Below are positions 20,301-28,387 of a stretch of DNA of 64,000 bases, piece by piece. The notes under the pieces were generated by a model. That model did no database searches, was not told the DNA's origin, and saw only the letters and a list, made by a program, of their open reading frames with translations. This DNA comes from Anaerolineae bacterium (GTDB taxonomy: Bacteria; Chloroflexota; Anaerolineae; 4572-78; J111): positions 124,001 to 188,000 of the forward strand of contig JAKLJP010000009.1 in the NCBI GenBank assembly GCA_023151115.1, written 5' to 3'. A program made the position numbers and the translations under genes. How positions within the stretch are numbered: the stretch's first letter is position 1; the number at the start of each line of letters is the position of its first letter.

Positions 20301-23300
20301 TTCGGCTTCAGTTTTTGTTTCCGTTTCAACCGTTTCAGCAACCGGTGCTTCGAGAAACTCGCTCAGCCAAGAGGTCGCTCCCGGCTCCACTTCGACCGTT
20401 TCGCCTGTAGTTTCAGCCGGAGAAACTTGCGGCAATTCACTCAGCCAGGAGGGCATTTCGAGTTCGGCTTCGGTCACAGTTTCAACGGGTTCAGCCACCC
20501 TTGTTGCAGGTAACTCGCTCAGCCATGAGGGCATTTCCAGCTCGGCTTCAGCTTCCGCTTCAACGGCCTCAGCAGTAGGTGCTTCGGGTAGCTCACTCAG
20601 CCAAGACGGCGCCTCGTGTTCCGCTTCACTCTCGGCTTCGGGCGCAACAACTTCCATGTGGGGTGTTTCGGGTAACTCGCCCAACCACCCTGGCATTTCG
20701 AGAGCAGCGGCAGTTTCTTCCCCGACTGTTTCGGCTTCCGATATTTGCGGCAGCTCCGCCAGCCAGTCTGGTGTTCCTGTTGCGGCTGCCGCTTCACTCG
20801 TCTCAGCCGCTTCCGACGTGTCCAGCCCGGTTAACCATGAGGGTATTTCAACTTCTGTTTCAGCCCCGACCATTTCGGAGGTGGTTTCAGCCTCAGCCGC
20901 CTGTGGCAACTCACTTAACCAAGAAGGCATTTCGAGGTTAGCCTCAGCTTCCGGTTCAGCGGCTCCGGGTAACTCACTTAGCCAGGCCGGCATTTCGAGA
21001 TTAGCCTCAGCTTCCATCTCGACATCTGCGGCTGTGATTTCAGGAGTAGACGTTTCGGGTAACTCGCTCAGCCAGGAGGGCGTTTCGAGTTCCTCTTCCA
21101 CCTCTACCGGGCCGCCTCCCGGCATTTCGGACAGTTCAGCCAACCAGGAAGGCGTCTCTTCTTCGGGCGTGGGTTCAGCGGCCTCGGTTGTTTCAGGAAC
21201 GACTGTCCCTATCGCTGCCCCTGCCGCTACACCGGTGAGCCAGGAAGGTATTTCCAACTCTTCCGTTTCAGCCTCGGCTTCAGCAGAGGTTGTTTCAGGC
21301 AGTTCGCTCAACCAGGAGGGCATGTCGAGGCCGGTTTCAGCAGTCGTTTCACCTTCGAGTGTGGGTGGTAATTCGCTGAGCCAGGAGGGTGTTTCGAGGT
21401 CTTCGACCGTTTCAACCTTGGCTGTGGGTCGCAAATCGGCCAGCCAGGAGGGGGTAGCCGGTTCGATTGCTTCAGCCAAATCGGGCTGGCCCGGCTCATT
21501 TTCTGTCGAGGCTATCTCGGCCAGCCACGAGGGTGTTTCTTCGGTTTCGCCGGTTGTCATTTCGTTTTCAGGCGCTTCAGGCAGGCCGCGCAGCCAATCG
21601 GGTGTTTCGAGTAAGGTCTCGGCAGTCTCTTCAATCGGCTCGACCGGCGCTGCTGAAAATTGGCTCAACCAGGCCGGAATTTCTTCTTCTGCTTCGGGTT
21701 CATCTGTCTCGGCTATGGCGCTGAGCGCAAGTTCAGCCTCGCTTATCGGAGGCAGTTCGGCCAACCAATCCAGCTCAGCTTGTTCTGCTTTGGTCACGGG
21801 CGTCGGGCCAGCTTCCAGTACCTCGCTTTCCGAGGTGAAGGCGGTGCTTGTCAACCAGGAGGGAAACTCTGTCTCAGCTTCCGTGCCGGCGTCTGCGGTT
21901 ACCTCTTCAACTGGCGGCAAATCTTCCAGCCAGCTTGGAACTTCTTCTTCTGTATCTGGAGCAGATGCTTCCCGCAAATCGGTCAGCCAAGAAGGAACTC
22001 CCGGTTCGGGTTCGGCGCTGGTCACGGAAGGCGTTACAGCCGCCGCTGTTTCAGTTTCGCTGAACCAGGCCGGTCTGTCCGGCTGAGGCTCATCCTGAAC
22101 GCTCTCAGGCGACTCAGCTAACCAGGAGAGCGCGGTGGTCTCAGATTCGACCTCAGCCTGAGTTGGTGAGGGTTCAGTAAAATCATTCAACCAGTCAGGC
22201 CCTTCAGGTTCAACCTCGGCTGGTTGGGACGGGGTAGTGAGCCAGGGGGGCGCTTCGAGTTCGCTTTCGGCGGTGGTCTCGTCAACCCCGCCCGGCGTGG
22301 ATGGTTTGGTTAACCCGGAAAGCCAGGCCGGCATCTCTTCGTTGTCGGTTGTCTCGGCGGAGGGTACAGTTTCGCTCAGGCCGGGCCACTGGGCCAGCCA
22401 GGGTGGCGTGTCCCCCTCACCTTCACCCGATTCGACCGGCTGCTCTTCAGACGGTTCCGGCTCAGCCGTTTCTAATAAATTCATCAGCCAGTCGGGTGTT
22501 TCCAGCGCCTCTTCCGTTTCAGCCTCAGTCTCAAAGGTGGGCGGGGCAGGCATAAACGCGGTTGCCGGCTCTGTCGCTGCCTCACTCAGCCAGTCGGGTG
22601 TTTCGAGGTCTGCGGCGGGGAGATCGGTGAGCCAGGGCAGGGTTTCCAAATCGGCTTCAACCGGTTGAGCGGCGGGAGGGGAGGAGGTTTCGGACGCCGC
22701 CGGTTCGGTTGACGCGCTGAACCAGTCCGGCAGTTCCAATTCCGTGCTGCTGTCAGGCCACTCACTTTGTTCGGCGGGCGCAGTTCCCGGCAGATCGGTC
22801 AGCCAGGAGGGAATTTCGACTGCGGCTTCTCCGCTGACCGTAGGAAGTTGCTCCTCTCCGGTTTGAGCCGGCCAGTCAGCCAGCCAATCTAACGTCTCCG
22901 CTGCGGTGGGAGGTTCAGCCGGAAAAGCGGCGCTTTGCGGAGGGGCATCCTGCGTAAACCAGCCTAGTCGTTCAATCACGCTGGTGTCATCCTCTGCCGG
23001 CCAATCCTCCGTAGCCGGTGTTTCGGTAACATCCTGGCTGAGCCGAGATAATTCGGCCATCCAATCGGACGTCTCGTCTGCTTTGCCGGGCAAATCACTC
23101 AACCAATCAGACGATGGCGTGGTTGGTCCGCTTTCAGTCATCCAAGCCGGCGCTTCGGTGGCGGGGGAACTGATTGACACGTCGCTCAACCAGTCAGGTG
23201 TTTCGTCAAGGGGTAGCTGGCTTACTTCTTGTGCCGGTTCAATAGGAGTCGGGGGTATTTCGGGGACAGGTTTTGCGATGCTGCTCAAGCGTGACAGAGG

Positions 23301-25142
23301 TCTGGGCGTCGCCGCAGCCGGCGGCTCGGCTTTAGCCTCGGCGCCGGAAGGCAGCAGCGGTTTGGCCCAATCCGGTAAATCCGGGCTGGTTGTTTCCGCT
23401 GCGCGGGCTCCCGGAGGAACCAGATCGGCGGCCCAATCCGGCAAGGCCGGTGAGGCCGGCCTCGTTTCTACCTCCGCCGGAACCAGACCGGCCACCCAAT
23501 CAGGCAAAGGTGATTCCGCCGGAACTTCCGGTTGGGGTGAAAGACGCTTGAGTGATTTCAAACTCCTGATTGTGGGAGCAGGGGGTGACGGCTCAGCCGG
23601 TGGAGGTGGTTCAGGGGTCGCGGGCCGGGAGGGAGAGAGGGCTGTTTCAGCGAGCCAGGGCGGCGTCTCTTCGGCAGTATCGTCTAGCCAAGCCTCTGTG
23701 GGCTGGTTGGCGTCGTATGTTTCGCCGCCCGCGCTTTCCAGGCTCGTCAGCCAGTCGGGGGGCGTTTCCGAAGTATCACTCTCCGCCAGCCAATCAGGAG
23801 TGGCGTTTTGGTCCAATTCCTCTAACCAGGCAGAGCCGGTTTCAGCCGGGGGGGAGGAAACTTCTGCGGTGGAGTCAAACAACCAGTCAGTATAATCCTG
23901 GACTGGGGGCTGCGCTTCGGTAGAGGGCGGCGGGGCTGGTTCAGCCTCAAACAGCCAATCCAGGGAGGGCAGATCCTGGCCCTGGGCAAACCAACTCTGA
24001 TTTTCCTGGGCAGCCGGTCCGGGCTTCGCTTCCGTTTCCACTCGATCCGGTGCGCCGCGGGTAATCCAATCGGGCGCATCCCAGGTTGAGGCTTCCGGCG
24101 GCGCTTTTTCGGTTTCAGCCGGGGCAGAAATGCCGGCTATCCAGTCGGGCACATCAACGTCTGGCGCGCTCGTCTCAACTAGATCTGGCTCCGACGGAGC
24201 AACAAGACCCTCCAGCCAATCGGGAACTTCGACCCCGTAGGCTATTTCTTCGACGGGGGGGGGAAGGGTTGGCTGGGCCGGTACCGAAGTTTGAGGGGAG
24301 GCCGGGCTGCGATCAGAGAGGTCAGCCAGCCAATCAGGGGCTTCTTGAGCTGCCGGCGAAGGCGAGGTCGGTGGCGCGGCGGGAGGGGTTGAGGGTGTTT
24401 CCAGGGCAGCCGTCAGCCAGTCGGGTACTTCCAAATCGCTACTGCCGGGCGGGGTAGAGGGCAGGGGGGCGGTGGGTGGGGGTGGGGGGCTGGAAGGTGT
24501 TGGAATTTCCAGCGCCTCGGCCAGCCAGTCTGGAGCCTCTTCAATCCGGGTGGGCGAAGTCGGAGGTGGAGGTGGCGTAGCGGCGTCGGGTGGTATCATC
24601 TCCGTTAGCCAATCGGGCGCTTCTTCTGCAAACGCCGGTTCCGCTCCCGGTAAATAGGAACTGTAGCCCGTCTCGGCCTGAGATGCAGGTGGGAGAACGT
24701 CATTGATCCAATCAGGCGCTTCGTTGGCGGCGGAATACGCGGATGGCGCACCCTGATAATCCGCCTGGCCTGTCCCTAAATTGGCTAAAAAGTCATCCAG
24801 GGGGGGCGGTTCGGGTTCGCTGTAGCTGCCCCACTCGACTGAGGTAGCCGACCTCTCCGGCGAATAGGTAGAAACACCCTCTTCGGCCATTTGGTCCAAC
24901 AGGGCGGTCAGGCCGCCTGTTGGCTGGAGTTTCTTTGCTACCGGCGATTCCGCTTCGGGTTCACCCTCGCCCAGGCCGACCAATGGACCTTCTCGTTCGC
25001 CGTATTTGGTTAACAGGCGTTTGAGCCAAGGAGGTACCTGCTCGACCAGATTCTGCGTGGTCGGTTTGGGCAACGCACCTGATTTGCTTAGCCGTTTTAG
25101 ACCGCCGCTTTGACCTGGTTTTTTCTCTTCATTTGGACTCAT
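17343..25142 (-). CDS. Giant (2599-residue) membrane-tethered scaffold with about 80 Trp-Leu motifs
   Basis: The first 2280 residues are an acidic, Pro/Glu/Thr/Ser-rich, probably disordered chain. It carries, about every 25-35 residues, a short motif of acidic residues then Pro-x-Trp-Leu-x-x-Leu (typical: MPSWLSELP, PDWLADL, IPAWLTGV); I count about 80 by eye. The N-terminus LVEQVPPWLKRLLTKYGER shows the first motif in a helical setting. At about 2290-2312 there is a TM helix (GGLYLLFIILVALPLIPGL), then a folded domain of about 250 residues, then a second TM helix near 2565-2585 and a basic/acidic tail. There is no signal peptide, so the motif array should lie in the cytoplasm and the folded domain outside. 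I recognise no named family. The motifs look like repeated docking sites. Neighbours on both sides encode membrane proteins of the same operon. The repeat tract may vary between strains. Confidence 0.85.
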   Translation of the reverse strand: MSPNEEKKPGQSGGLKRLSKSGALPKPTTQNLVEQVPPWLKRLLTKYGEREGPLVGLGEGEPEAESPVAKKLQPTGGLTALLDQMAEEGVSTYSPERSATSVEWGSYSEPEPPPLDDFLANLGTGQADYQGAPSAYSAANEAPDWINDVLPPASQAETGYSSYLPGAEPAFAEEAPDWLTEMIPPDAATPPPPPTSPTRIEEAPDWLAEALEIPTPSSPPPPPTAPLPSTPPGSSDLEVPDWLTAALETPSTPPAAPPTSPSPAAQEAPDWLADLSDRSPASPQTSVPAQPTLPPPVEEIAYGVEVPDWLEGLVAPSEPDLVETSAPDVDVPDWIAGISAPAETEKAPPEASTWDAPDWITRGAPDRVETEAKPGPAAQENQSWFAQGQDLPSLDWLFEAEPAPPPSTEAQPPVQDYTDWLFDSTAEVSSPPAETGSAWLEELDQNATPDWLAESDTSETPPDWLTSLESAGGETYDANQPTEAWLDDTAEETPPWLAETALSPSRPATPEPPPPAEPSPPAPTIRSLKSLKRLSPQPEVPAESPLPDWVAGLVPAEVETRPASPALPDWAADLVPPGARAAETTSPDLPDWAKPLLPSGAEAKAEPPAAATPRPLSRLSSIAKPVPEIPPTPIEPAQEVSQLPLDETPDWLSDVSISSPATEAPAWMTESGPTTPSSDWLSDLPGKADETSDWMAELSRLSQDVTETPATEDWPAEDDTSVIERLGWFTQDAPPQSAAFPAEPPTAAETLDWLADWPAQTGEEQLPTVSGEAAVEIPSWLTDLPGTAPAEQSEWPDSSTELELPDWFSASTEPAASETSSPPAAQPVEADLETLPWLTDLPAADLETPDWLSEAATEPATAFMPAPPTFETEAETEEALETPDWLMNLLETAEPEPSEEQPVESGEGEGDTPPWLAQWPGLSETVPSAETTDNEEMPAWLSGLTKPSTPGGVDETTAESELEAPPWLTTPSQPAEVEPEGPDWLNDFTEPSPTQAEVESETTALSWLAESPESVQDEPQPDRPAWFSETETAAAVTPSVTSAEPEPGVPSWLTDLREASAPDTEEEVPSWLEDLPPVEEVTADAGTEAETEFPSWLTSTAFTSESEVLEAGPTPVTKAEQAELDWLAELPPISEAELALSAIAETDEPEAEEEIPAWLSQFSAAPVEPIEETAETLLETPDWLRGLPEAPENEMTTGETEETPSWLAEIASTENEPGQPDLAEAIEPATPSWLADLRPTAKVETVEDLETPSWLSELPPTLEGETTAETGLDMPSWLSELPETTSAEAEAETEELEIPSWLTGVAAGAAIGTVVPETTEAAEPTPEEETPSWLAELSEMPGGGPVEVEEELETPSWLSELPETSTPEITAADVEMEAEANLEMPAWLSELPGAAEPEAEANLEMPSWLSELPQAAEAETTSEMVGAETEVEIPSWLTGLDTSEAAETSEAAAATGTPDWLAELPQISEAETVGEETAAALEMPGWLGELPETPHMEVVAPEAESEAEHEAPSWLSELPEAPTAEAVEAEAEAELEMPSWLSELPATRVAEPVETVTEAELEMPSWLSELPQVSPAETTGETVEVEPGATSWLSEFLEAPVAETVETETKTEAELEMPAWLNESSEVGLEAEPETEEELVIPAWLTGVATGTVLGAVAAETSEAGEPELAEETPDWLAELTPATESRVVATETETELEIPSWLSELPGAAETEAVAEETEVDLETPEWLSELSEAAPTEATAETDLEAPEWLSEIEPAIEMATETVEVEAELEAPTWLSDLPQVPERETGSTVEAETDLVIPSWLTGLREAPPPEMETSDAEVEAEEQEELVIPAWLTGVIGTATGAATVEAAKVVESAEETPEVETITPQADVEGELEIPAWLRQLPGEPTLTAETAEVEAGEAEAELEMPAWLSELPPLAEAEPTSASPVETEAEFEIPIQGVESAGETVAEVEAFEQPQGEGEEELVIPPWLAGIAAAAGTAATTLEPAAVEPSPSEVAEFEAPDWSAGETTSVEEESEEVPDWLADLSTEELKLPSWLSDTPEFATAPAAEGAEAEVEVTAPAEQVAPVEEAAPVDLTTETAEDELPPESDWLAGLAAATAAVQAALPSEKVEESDFLTSEEEPELPDWLTDSPKTAAASPAAAPAFETLLEGQVEAEPPAPDWLTDSTQVSTPLPGSALTSEPKASPTERMSDWLRTLQPSEETLAEEDNQVAETTGVLAGLGPLLPVEKIALPTPLLDSQATASTAQTDAMLEAARHFYAIATQAPQPVALPEALPQRASMLGNIVRGGLYLLFIILVALPLIPGLQKVVDPASGQKVAWTEPAGALSEVLDKQRRELISVQLGVIDLQQPDSVALVSFDYTTATQGEMQPLAEAIIGRLRGQGMRLIFMSLEPEGAALAQRTIEAVLAERGETYGAEMVNLGYVPGQIAGIRELVTGRKQLAGLADVKEGLTFAASERAAWSNVNNLGQVDVVITLSDNPATARWWIEQMAAATPPDDGERYLLAATSATADPFVRPYLDTQQLNGLISGINGAAAIEAGRKNFGPARQMLDSQGIAHLLIVILIALGTMFGWMPPTETKAKAKAEEMVGEQ

Positions 25143-25153
25143 TTAAAACATTC

Positions 25154-25798
25154 CTAATCCGTATAAGGGCGATCCGCTCCAACCAACACCCGCAGGCCGG
25201 TGGCGATCACCCCCAGGGCTACCCCCAATAGGATACCTCTGACGCCGGCCAGAGTCGGCACGTTGAGAATCCAATCTTTGATAACCGGAAAATCCGGCCA
25301 GAGATAAATACTCACCGGCACTTGGCCCAGCAGCACAATCAAAGCAAATAACACAAAAAAGAACGTTTCCATATTGCGCACTCTGAAAGCGCGAAAGGCG
25401 GCGGTGGCGATAAACAGGGCCAGCAGGGCAAACAGAGTCGCTTCCAGAGGCTGCAAGATATAATTAAAAATAAATTGGCCGTTGGCCGACAGCGGCCCAC
25501 CTATTCCAAACGCCAGTGTGCCGAACAAAGAAATCAACAGCACAAGGCTGTATACAGCGCCGGGTTTTTGGGTACGAATCCGGCTCCAGTGGACGCTGAC
25601 CACATTGGCAAACCCCAAAAACAGGGCAAAGGCAGTGATGATGGCGGCCCAACTGACCAAAAAATAGCCGACCCCATTAATGGCCTGGGCCAGTCCATTG
25701 CTCGCGCCCCAGGCCGTAACAAATACATCGGCCAATACAAAGAGGCCCACCACAATGGCCACGACTGTTGCTAAAACCCGTCCGCTACGAAGTATCAT
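25154..25798 (-). CDS. Six-helix membrane protein of MutL-like operon
   Basis: 214 residues with about six TM helices (about 8-28, 38-65, 80-102, 112-138, 143-165, 185-205). The first helix begins ILRSGRVLATVVAIVVGLF. No catalytic motif or transporter family was recognised. Ends 11 nt before the giant scaffold gene and begins 1 nt after the previous gene, so certainly part of the same transcript. Probably a structural subunit of a membrane complex with the scaffold and the 16595 protein. Confidence 0.7.
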   Translation of the reverse strand: MILRSGRVLATVVAIVVGLFVLADVFVTAWGASNGLAQAINGVGYFLVSWAAIITAFALFLGFANVVSVHWSRIRTQKPGAVYSLVLLISLFGTLAFGIGGPLSANGQFIFNYILQPLEATLFALLALFIATAAFRAFRVRNMETFFFVLFALIVLLGQVPVSIYLWPDFPVIKDWILNVPTLAGVRGILLGVALGVIATGLRVLVGADRPYTD

Positions 25799-25799
25799 A

Positions 25800-26549
25800 T
25801 CAACTCACCGAAGCGATGACAATTCCAGCCAACATAAATAAGGCGACCAGCCAGCGCATCAAATCCTGGGCAGCCAGACTGCCCAGGTGGGCCGGGCGTT
25901 TTTGCAAATAAGCGCCGGCCGCGTAAATTTCTTCACCCAGCAGGGTTTCCTGGGCCGAGGCGTAAATAAACGGCAGCGTATTGGGATTGCTGGTCCCACC
26001 GATGTGAGCCATGCCCTGCCGGGCAGCGGTTTCACCCATCAGTAAATATTCATCGCCAAAACTACCCACCATCACATTGGCCTCAACCCGGTCAATATTG
26101 AGGATGTTCATCACTCCGGCGGCATAGGCGGCCGGTTGGGGGGCAATCCAGCGAATATGGCGATAAGCTTCTTCGGCCCGGTCGCTGTCGCCGGTATGGG
26201 CGGCGCGCAGGGTGTTCTGGGCAAAGAGCATCACCGTTGGGTCGGCCATTGAAATGGTGGGCGAAACTCCGGTGGCGGCGGCTTGTTCGGCCAGGTAATC
26301 CAGCACGGTCAGACCGGCTAAACTATCGGCCGTAGTTTCGTTGACCAGACTGCCAACGCCGAGGGATAGGTGCAAATCCCGCCCGGCTTCGATAGCCCGA
26401 CCGGGCAGCCCTTGCAGCACATCAAAGGCCCGAATCCGGCGCAGCAGGGGCATCCGGCCGCTACGCACACGCAAGGTGAAGATGTAGATGGCAGCCACAA
26501 AAACGACTAAAATAACAATGGCTGCACGCACGAGAAATTCTGGCGTCAC
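25800..26549 (-). CDS. Conserved membrane protein with soluble middle domain (DUF6754-like, tentative)
   Basis: 249 residues. One TM helix at about 7-26 (AIVILVVFVAAIYIFTL), a soluble stretch with LSLGVGSLVNETTADSLAGL, a segment SMADPTVMLFAQNTLRAAH, then GGTSNPNTLPFIYASAQETL, and a C-terminal TM helix at about 230-248. The pattern recalls Chloroflexota proteins grouped as DUF6754, but that is from memory and unchecked. Its start overlaps the preceding gene by 4 nt (ATGA). Role unknown; orientation suggests a membrane-anchored subunit of the same complex. Confidence 0.68.
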   Translation of the reverse strand: MTPEFLVRAAIVILVVFVAAIYIFTLRVRSGRMPLLRRIRAFDVLQGLPGRAIEAGRDLHLSLGVGSLVNETTADSLAGLTVLDYLAEQAAATGVSPTISMADPTVMLFAQNTLRAAHTGDSDRAEEAYRHIRWIAPQPAAYAAGVMNILNIDRVEANVMVGSFGDEYLLMGETAARQGMAHIGGTSNPNTLPFIYASAQETLLGEEIYAAGAYLQKRPAHLGSLAAQDLMRWLVALFMLAGIVIASVS

Positions 26550-26833
26550 GGGCGAGTCTCCTTATTGAGTCGAGCCTCATGCTTGGGGGTAGAAGTTTGA
26601 CCAAGCCGGACAATGAGTTGGTCCAATTGAGTCGGGTCGGCCAGCAGGTCTATCAGGTTTTGCGTAAAGGGGGAGGGGACAAATAGATTGAGGGAGGGCT
26701 GCGCGACCAATAAAAATTGGCTGCCAATAAAGGCCAGCGGCTTGTGGGCTTCCAAGAGCAAAATCGCCGGGCCGGCCAGTCCGAGGTGGGTTAGCTTTTG
26801 GGCCACTTTTTCCACAAAGGTCAGTTGATCCAT
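26546..26833 (-). CDS. Small conserved protein of MutL-like operon
   Basis: 95 residues: an amphipathic start MDQLTFVEKVAQKL, then a hydrophobic GLAGPAILLLEAHKPLAFIG and a segment NLFVPSPFTQNLIDLLADP, ending in a charged tail. The hydrophobic stretch is short for a TM helix and may be buried in a complex. No family recognised. Located 10 nt after the HEAT gene stop and overlapping the next gene by 4 nt, so its stoichiometric co-expression with both is likely. Confidence 0.65.
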   Translation of the reverse strand: MDQLTFVEKVAQKLTHLGLAGPAILLLEAHKPLAFIGSQFLLVAQPSLNLFVPSPFTQNLIDLLADPTQLDQLIVRLGQTSTPKHEARLNKETRP

Positions 26834-26843
26834 CAGCGCCTCT

Positions 26844-27689
26844 TTATCGTTTGAACCGTTTGCCCAGATCCATGACCAGTTGCCGCCAGCGCGGCTGCGT
26901 CAACACCGCGATGGCTTCACTGGCCGCCGCCGCCACAGCCCCGTTCAGGCTGTTATCGTCAAGCAAGGAAGTGAGGTCGGCTGCCACTTCGGGCCGGCCG
27001 ATGCGCCCCAAAGCCCAGGCCGCATTGCGCCGTACTTGCGGGTCAGGGTCGGTTAAGGAAATTTTTAAGGCCGGCAGCGCCGTTTCAGCCCGCAGCGCGC
27101 CCAGGGCATAGGCCGCGCTGCGCCGCACAATCACCGCTTTGTCTTTCAAGCAGCCGGTCAGGCTGGCGGCCGCGCGGGTGTCGCGCAAGTGGCCTAGCCC
27201 GATGGCCGCCGCTCGCCTTACCCAGGGGTCGCTGTCTTTAAGCGCGGCAATCAGCAGGGGCACGGCTTCAACCTGCCCTTGCTTACTCAAGGCTTCGGCG
27301 GCGCTTTGCCGTAAACGGGCGTCGCTGCTGGACAGCAATTTAGCCAGATATGCCTGGGCTTCGGCCGACTTTTTTTCGACCAGGCCGTCAATGGCCGCCG
27401 CGCACATCTGCTCTGTTTTGAGTTCTGCCCCGCCGGGCGTAAACTCTGCAGGCGGCGCGGGATAATTTTTTAACAGCTCGACCAGCTTTTGCCGGCCGCC
27501 GGCCTGCTCGGCCAGGGCCAGCCCAGCCTGCCAGCGGACGAAGGCGTGCTCATCGGCTAGCGCCTGGGTCAGCGTGACTAAGGTAGCCGGGTCGGCCATT
27601 TTGGGGGCCGGGGCGCGGTTGAATTGGGCCAGCGCCCGCCACCGCTCCGCCGCCGACTCTGCTCGTAAGGCCGCCGCCAGTTCAGTCAT
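26844..27689 (-). CDS. HEAT-repeat protein, first gene of MutL-like operon
   Basis: 281 residues of PBS-lyase-type HEAT repeats. Repeats are plain to see, for example KDSDPWVRRAAAIGLGHL, VIVRRSAAYALGAL and DPDPQVRRNAAWALGRIG, about six in all. HEAT arrays form a curved surface that binds peptides or partner proteins. The protein has no phycobilin-lyase context. AGGAG lies 10 nt before the ATG and the promoter is about 55 nt upstream. Being first in the operon with the Trp-Leu motif scaffold, it is a natural candidate reader of those motifs (inference). Confidence 0.85.
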   Translation of the reverse strand: MTELAAALRAESAAERWRALAQFNRAPAPKMADPATLVTLTQALADEHAFVRWQAGLALAEQAGGRQKLVELLKNYPAPPAEFTPGGAELKTEQMCAAAIDGLVEKKSAEAQAYLAKLLSSSDARLRQSAAEALSKQGQVEAVPLLIAALKDSDPWVRRAAAIGLGHLRDTRAAASLTGCLKDKAVIVRRSAAYALGALRAETALPALKISLTDPDPQVRRNAAWALGRIGRPEVAADLTSLLDDNSLNGAVAAAASEAIAVLTQPRWRQLVMDLGKRFKR

Positions 27690-27707
27690 GACTATTGCTC
27701 TCCTGAC

Positions 27708-27726
27708 ATGGGTATAATATGCCCAT
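27708..27726. promoter_or_regulatory. 19-bp dyad, candidate operator
   Basis: ATGGGTATAATATGCCCAT, an imperfect palindrome lying between the promoter at 27743 and the HEAT gene start. Its position over the early transcribed region suits a repressor site. Confidence 0.4.
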
Positions 27727-27742
27727 TATGTAAGGTAACAAT

Positions 27743-27771
27743 AGTATACCACAGGAGAGAAGCTCTGTAAA
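27743..27771 (-). promoter_or_regulatory. Promoter of the eight-gene operon
   Basis: Minus strand TTTACA, 17 nt, TATACT. Expected transcription start is about 45 nt before the HEAT gene ATG. Confidence 0.6.
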
Positions 27772-27861
27772 GTAGACATAAACACAATATATAGAAGAAG
27801 GCTGAGGCTATACCACAAGATATAGAATGAGTAGTGCGTGGTGGGTTTGAAGGCATGATGA

Positions 27862-27916
27862 GGCGAAGAGGCGAGGACGCGAAGCGGTTCTGCGTTTCCT
27901 CGCGTCCTCGCCTCAC
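27862..27916. repeat. GAGGCGAGGACGCGA inverted repeat
   Basis: GGCGAGGACGCGA is mirrored by TCGCGTCCTCGCC around a 15-nt centre. It lies between divergent genes, where it fills the gap together with an AT-rich stretch. Confidence 0.6.
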
Positions 27917-27955
27917 GTGTCATCGCATCTTTATTTTCAGAAGGGGTTACTTTCC

Positions 27956-28354
27956 ATGCAAGTCGAACAAATTTTAGAAACCTGTTTGTACGTGGATGAT
28001 TTGGAGGCGGCGGAGGAGTTTTACCGGCGGGTGTTGGGCCTGACCGCTTTTTCGCGGGTCAAGGGCCGGCACGTCTTTTTTCGCTGTGGTCAGGGGGTCT
28101 TTTTGCTGTTCAACCCGGCCCGCACCCGCCAACCCGAAGGCGACCTGCCCGTGCCGACGCACGGAGCGCAGGGACCGGGCCACGTCTCTTTTGCCATGCC
28201 CCCGGCCGATATTCCCGCCTGGCGCGAGCACCTGCGCCAGCAAGCCGTGCCCATCGAGGCCGAAATCACCTGGCCCTCCGGCGGTTTCTCTCTCTATTTC
28301 CGCGACCCGGCGGGCAACAGTGTGGAACTTGCCACGCCGCAGACGTGGGGGTGA
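27956..28354 (+). CDS. VOC (glyoxalase/dioxygenase superfamily) protein
   Basis: 132 residues with the vicinal-oxygen-chelate fold: an N-terminal ETCLYVDDLEAAEEFYRRVLGL, central PGHVSFAMP and the C-terminal FRDPAGNSVELATP that carries the metal-binding Glu; His of GHVSF is another ligand. Members bind a metal and act on small diketones, thiol adducts or antibiotics; the sequence does not tell which. The ATG at 27956 was chosen because AAGGGG lies 12 nt upstream and the protein then starts at the first strand. A longer frame from 27917 enters an intergenic repeat. Confidence 0.85.
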   Translation: MQVEQILETCLYVDDLEAAEEFYRRVLGLTAFSRVKGRHVFFRCGQGVFLLFNPARTRQPEGDLPVPTHGAQGPGHVSFAMPPADIPAWREHLRQQAVPIEAEITWPSGGFSLYFRDPAGNSVELATPQTWG

Positions 28355-28387
28355 TAAAAGCTGTATTTAGATAGATAACTCTTTTTA

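Noticed and set aside
19537..22086. 849-codon open frame on the plus strand inside the giant gene
   Set aside because: It is antisense to the Trp-Leu repeat array; its Ser-rich repetitive sequence mirrors the Glu/Ser/Leu codons of the real gene, and it has no ribosome-binding site. Other long plus-strand frames at 18727-19488 and 22906-23895 are the same artefact.
27692..27923. Two overlapping minus-strand frames of 65-74 codons
   Set aside because: They cover the promoter, dyad and inverted repeat upstream of the HEAT gene.
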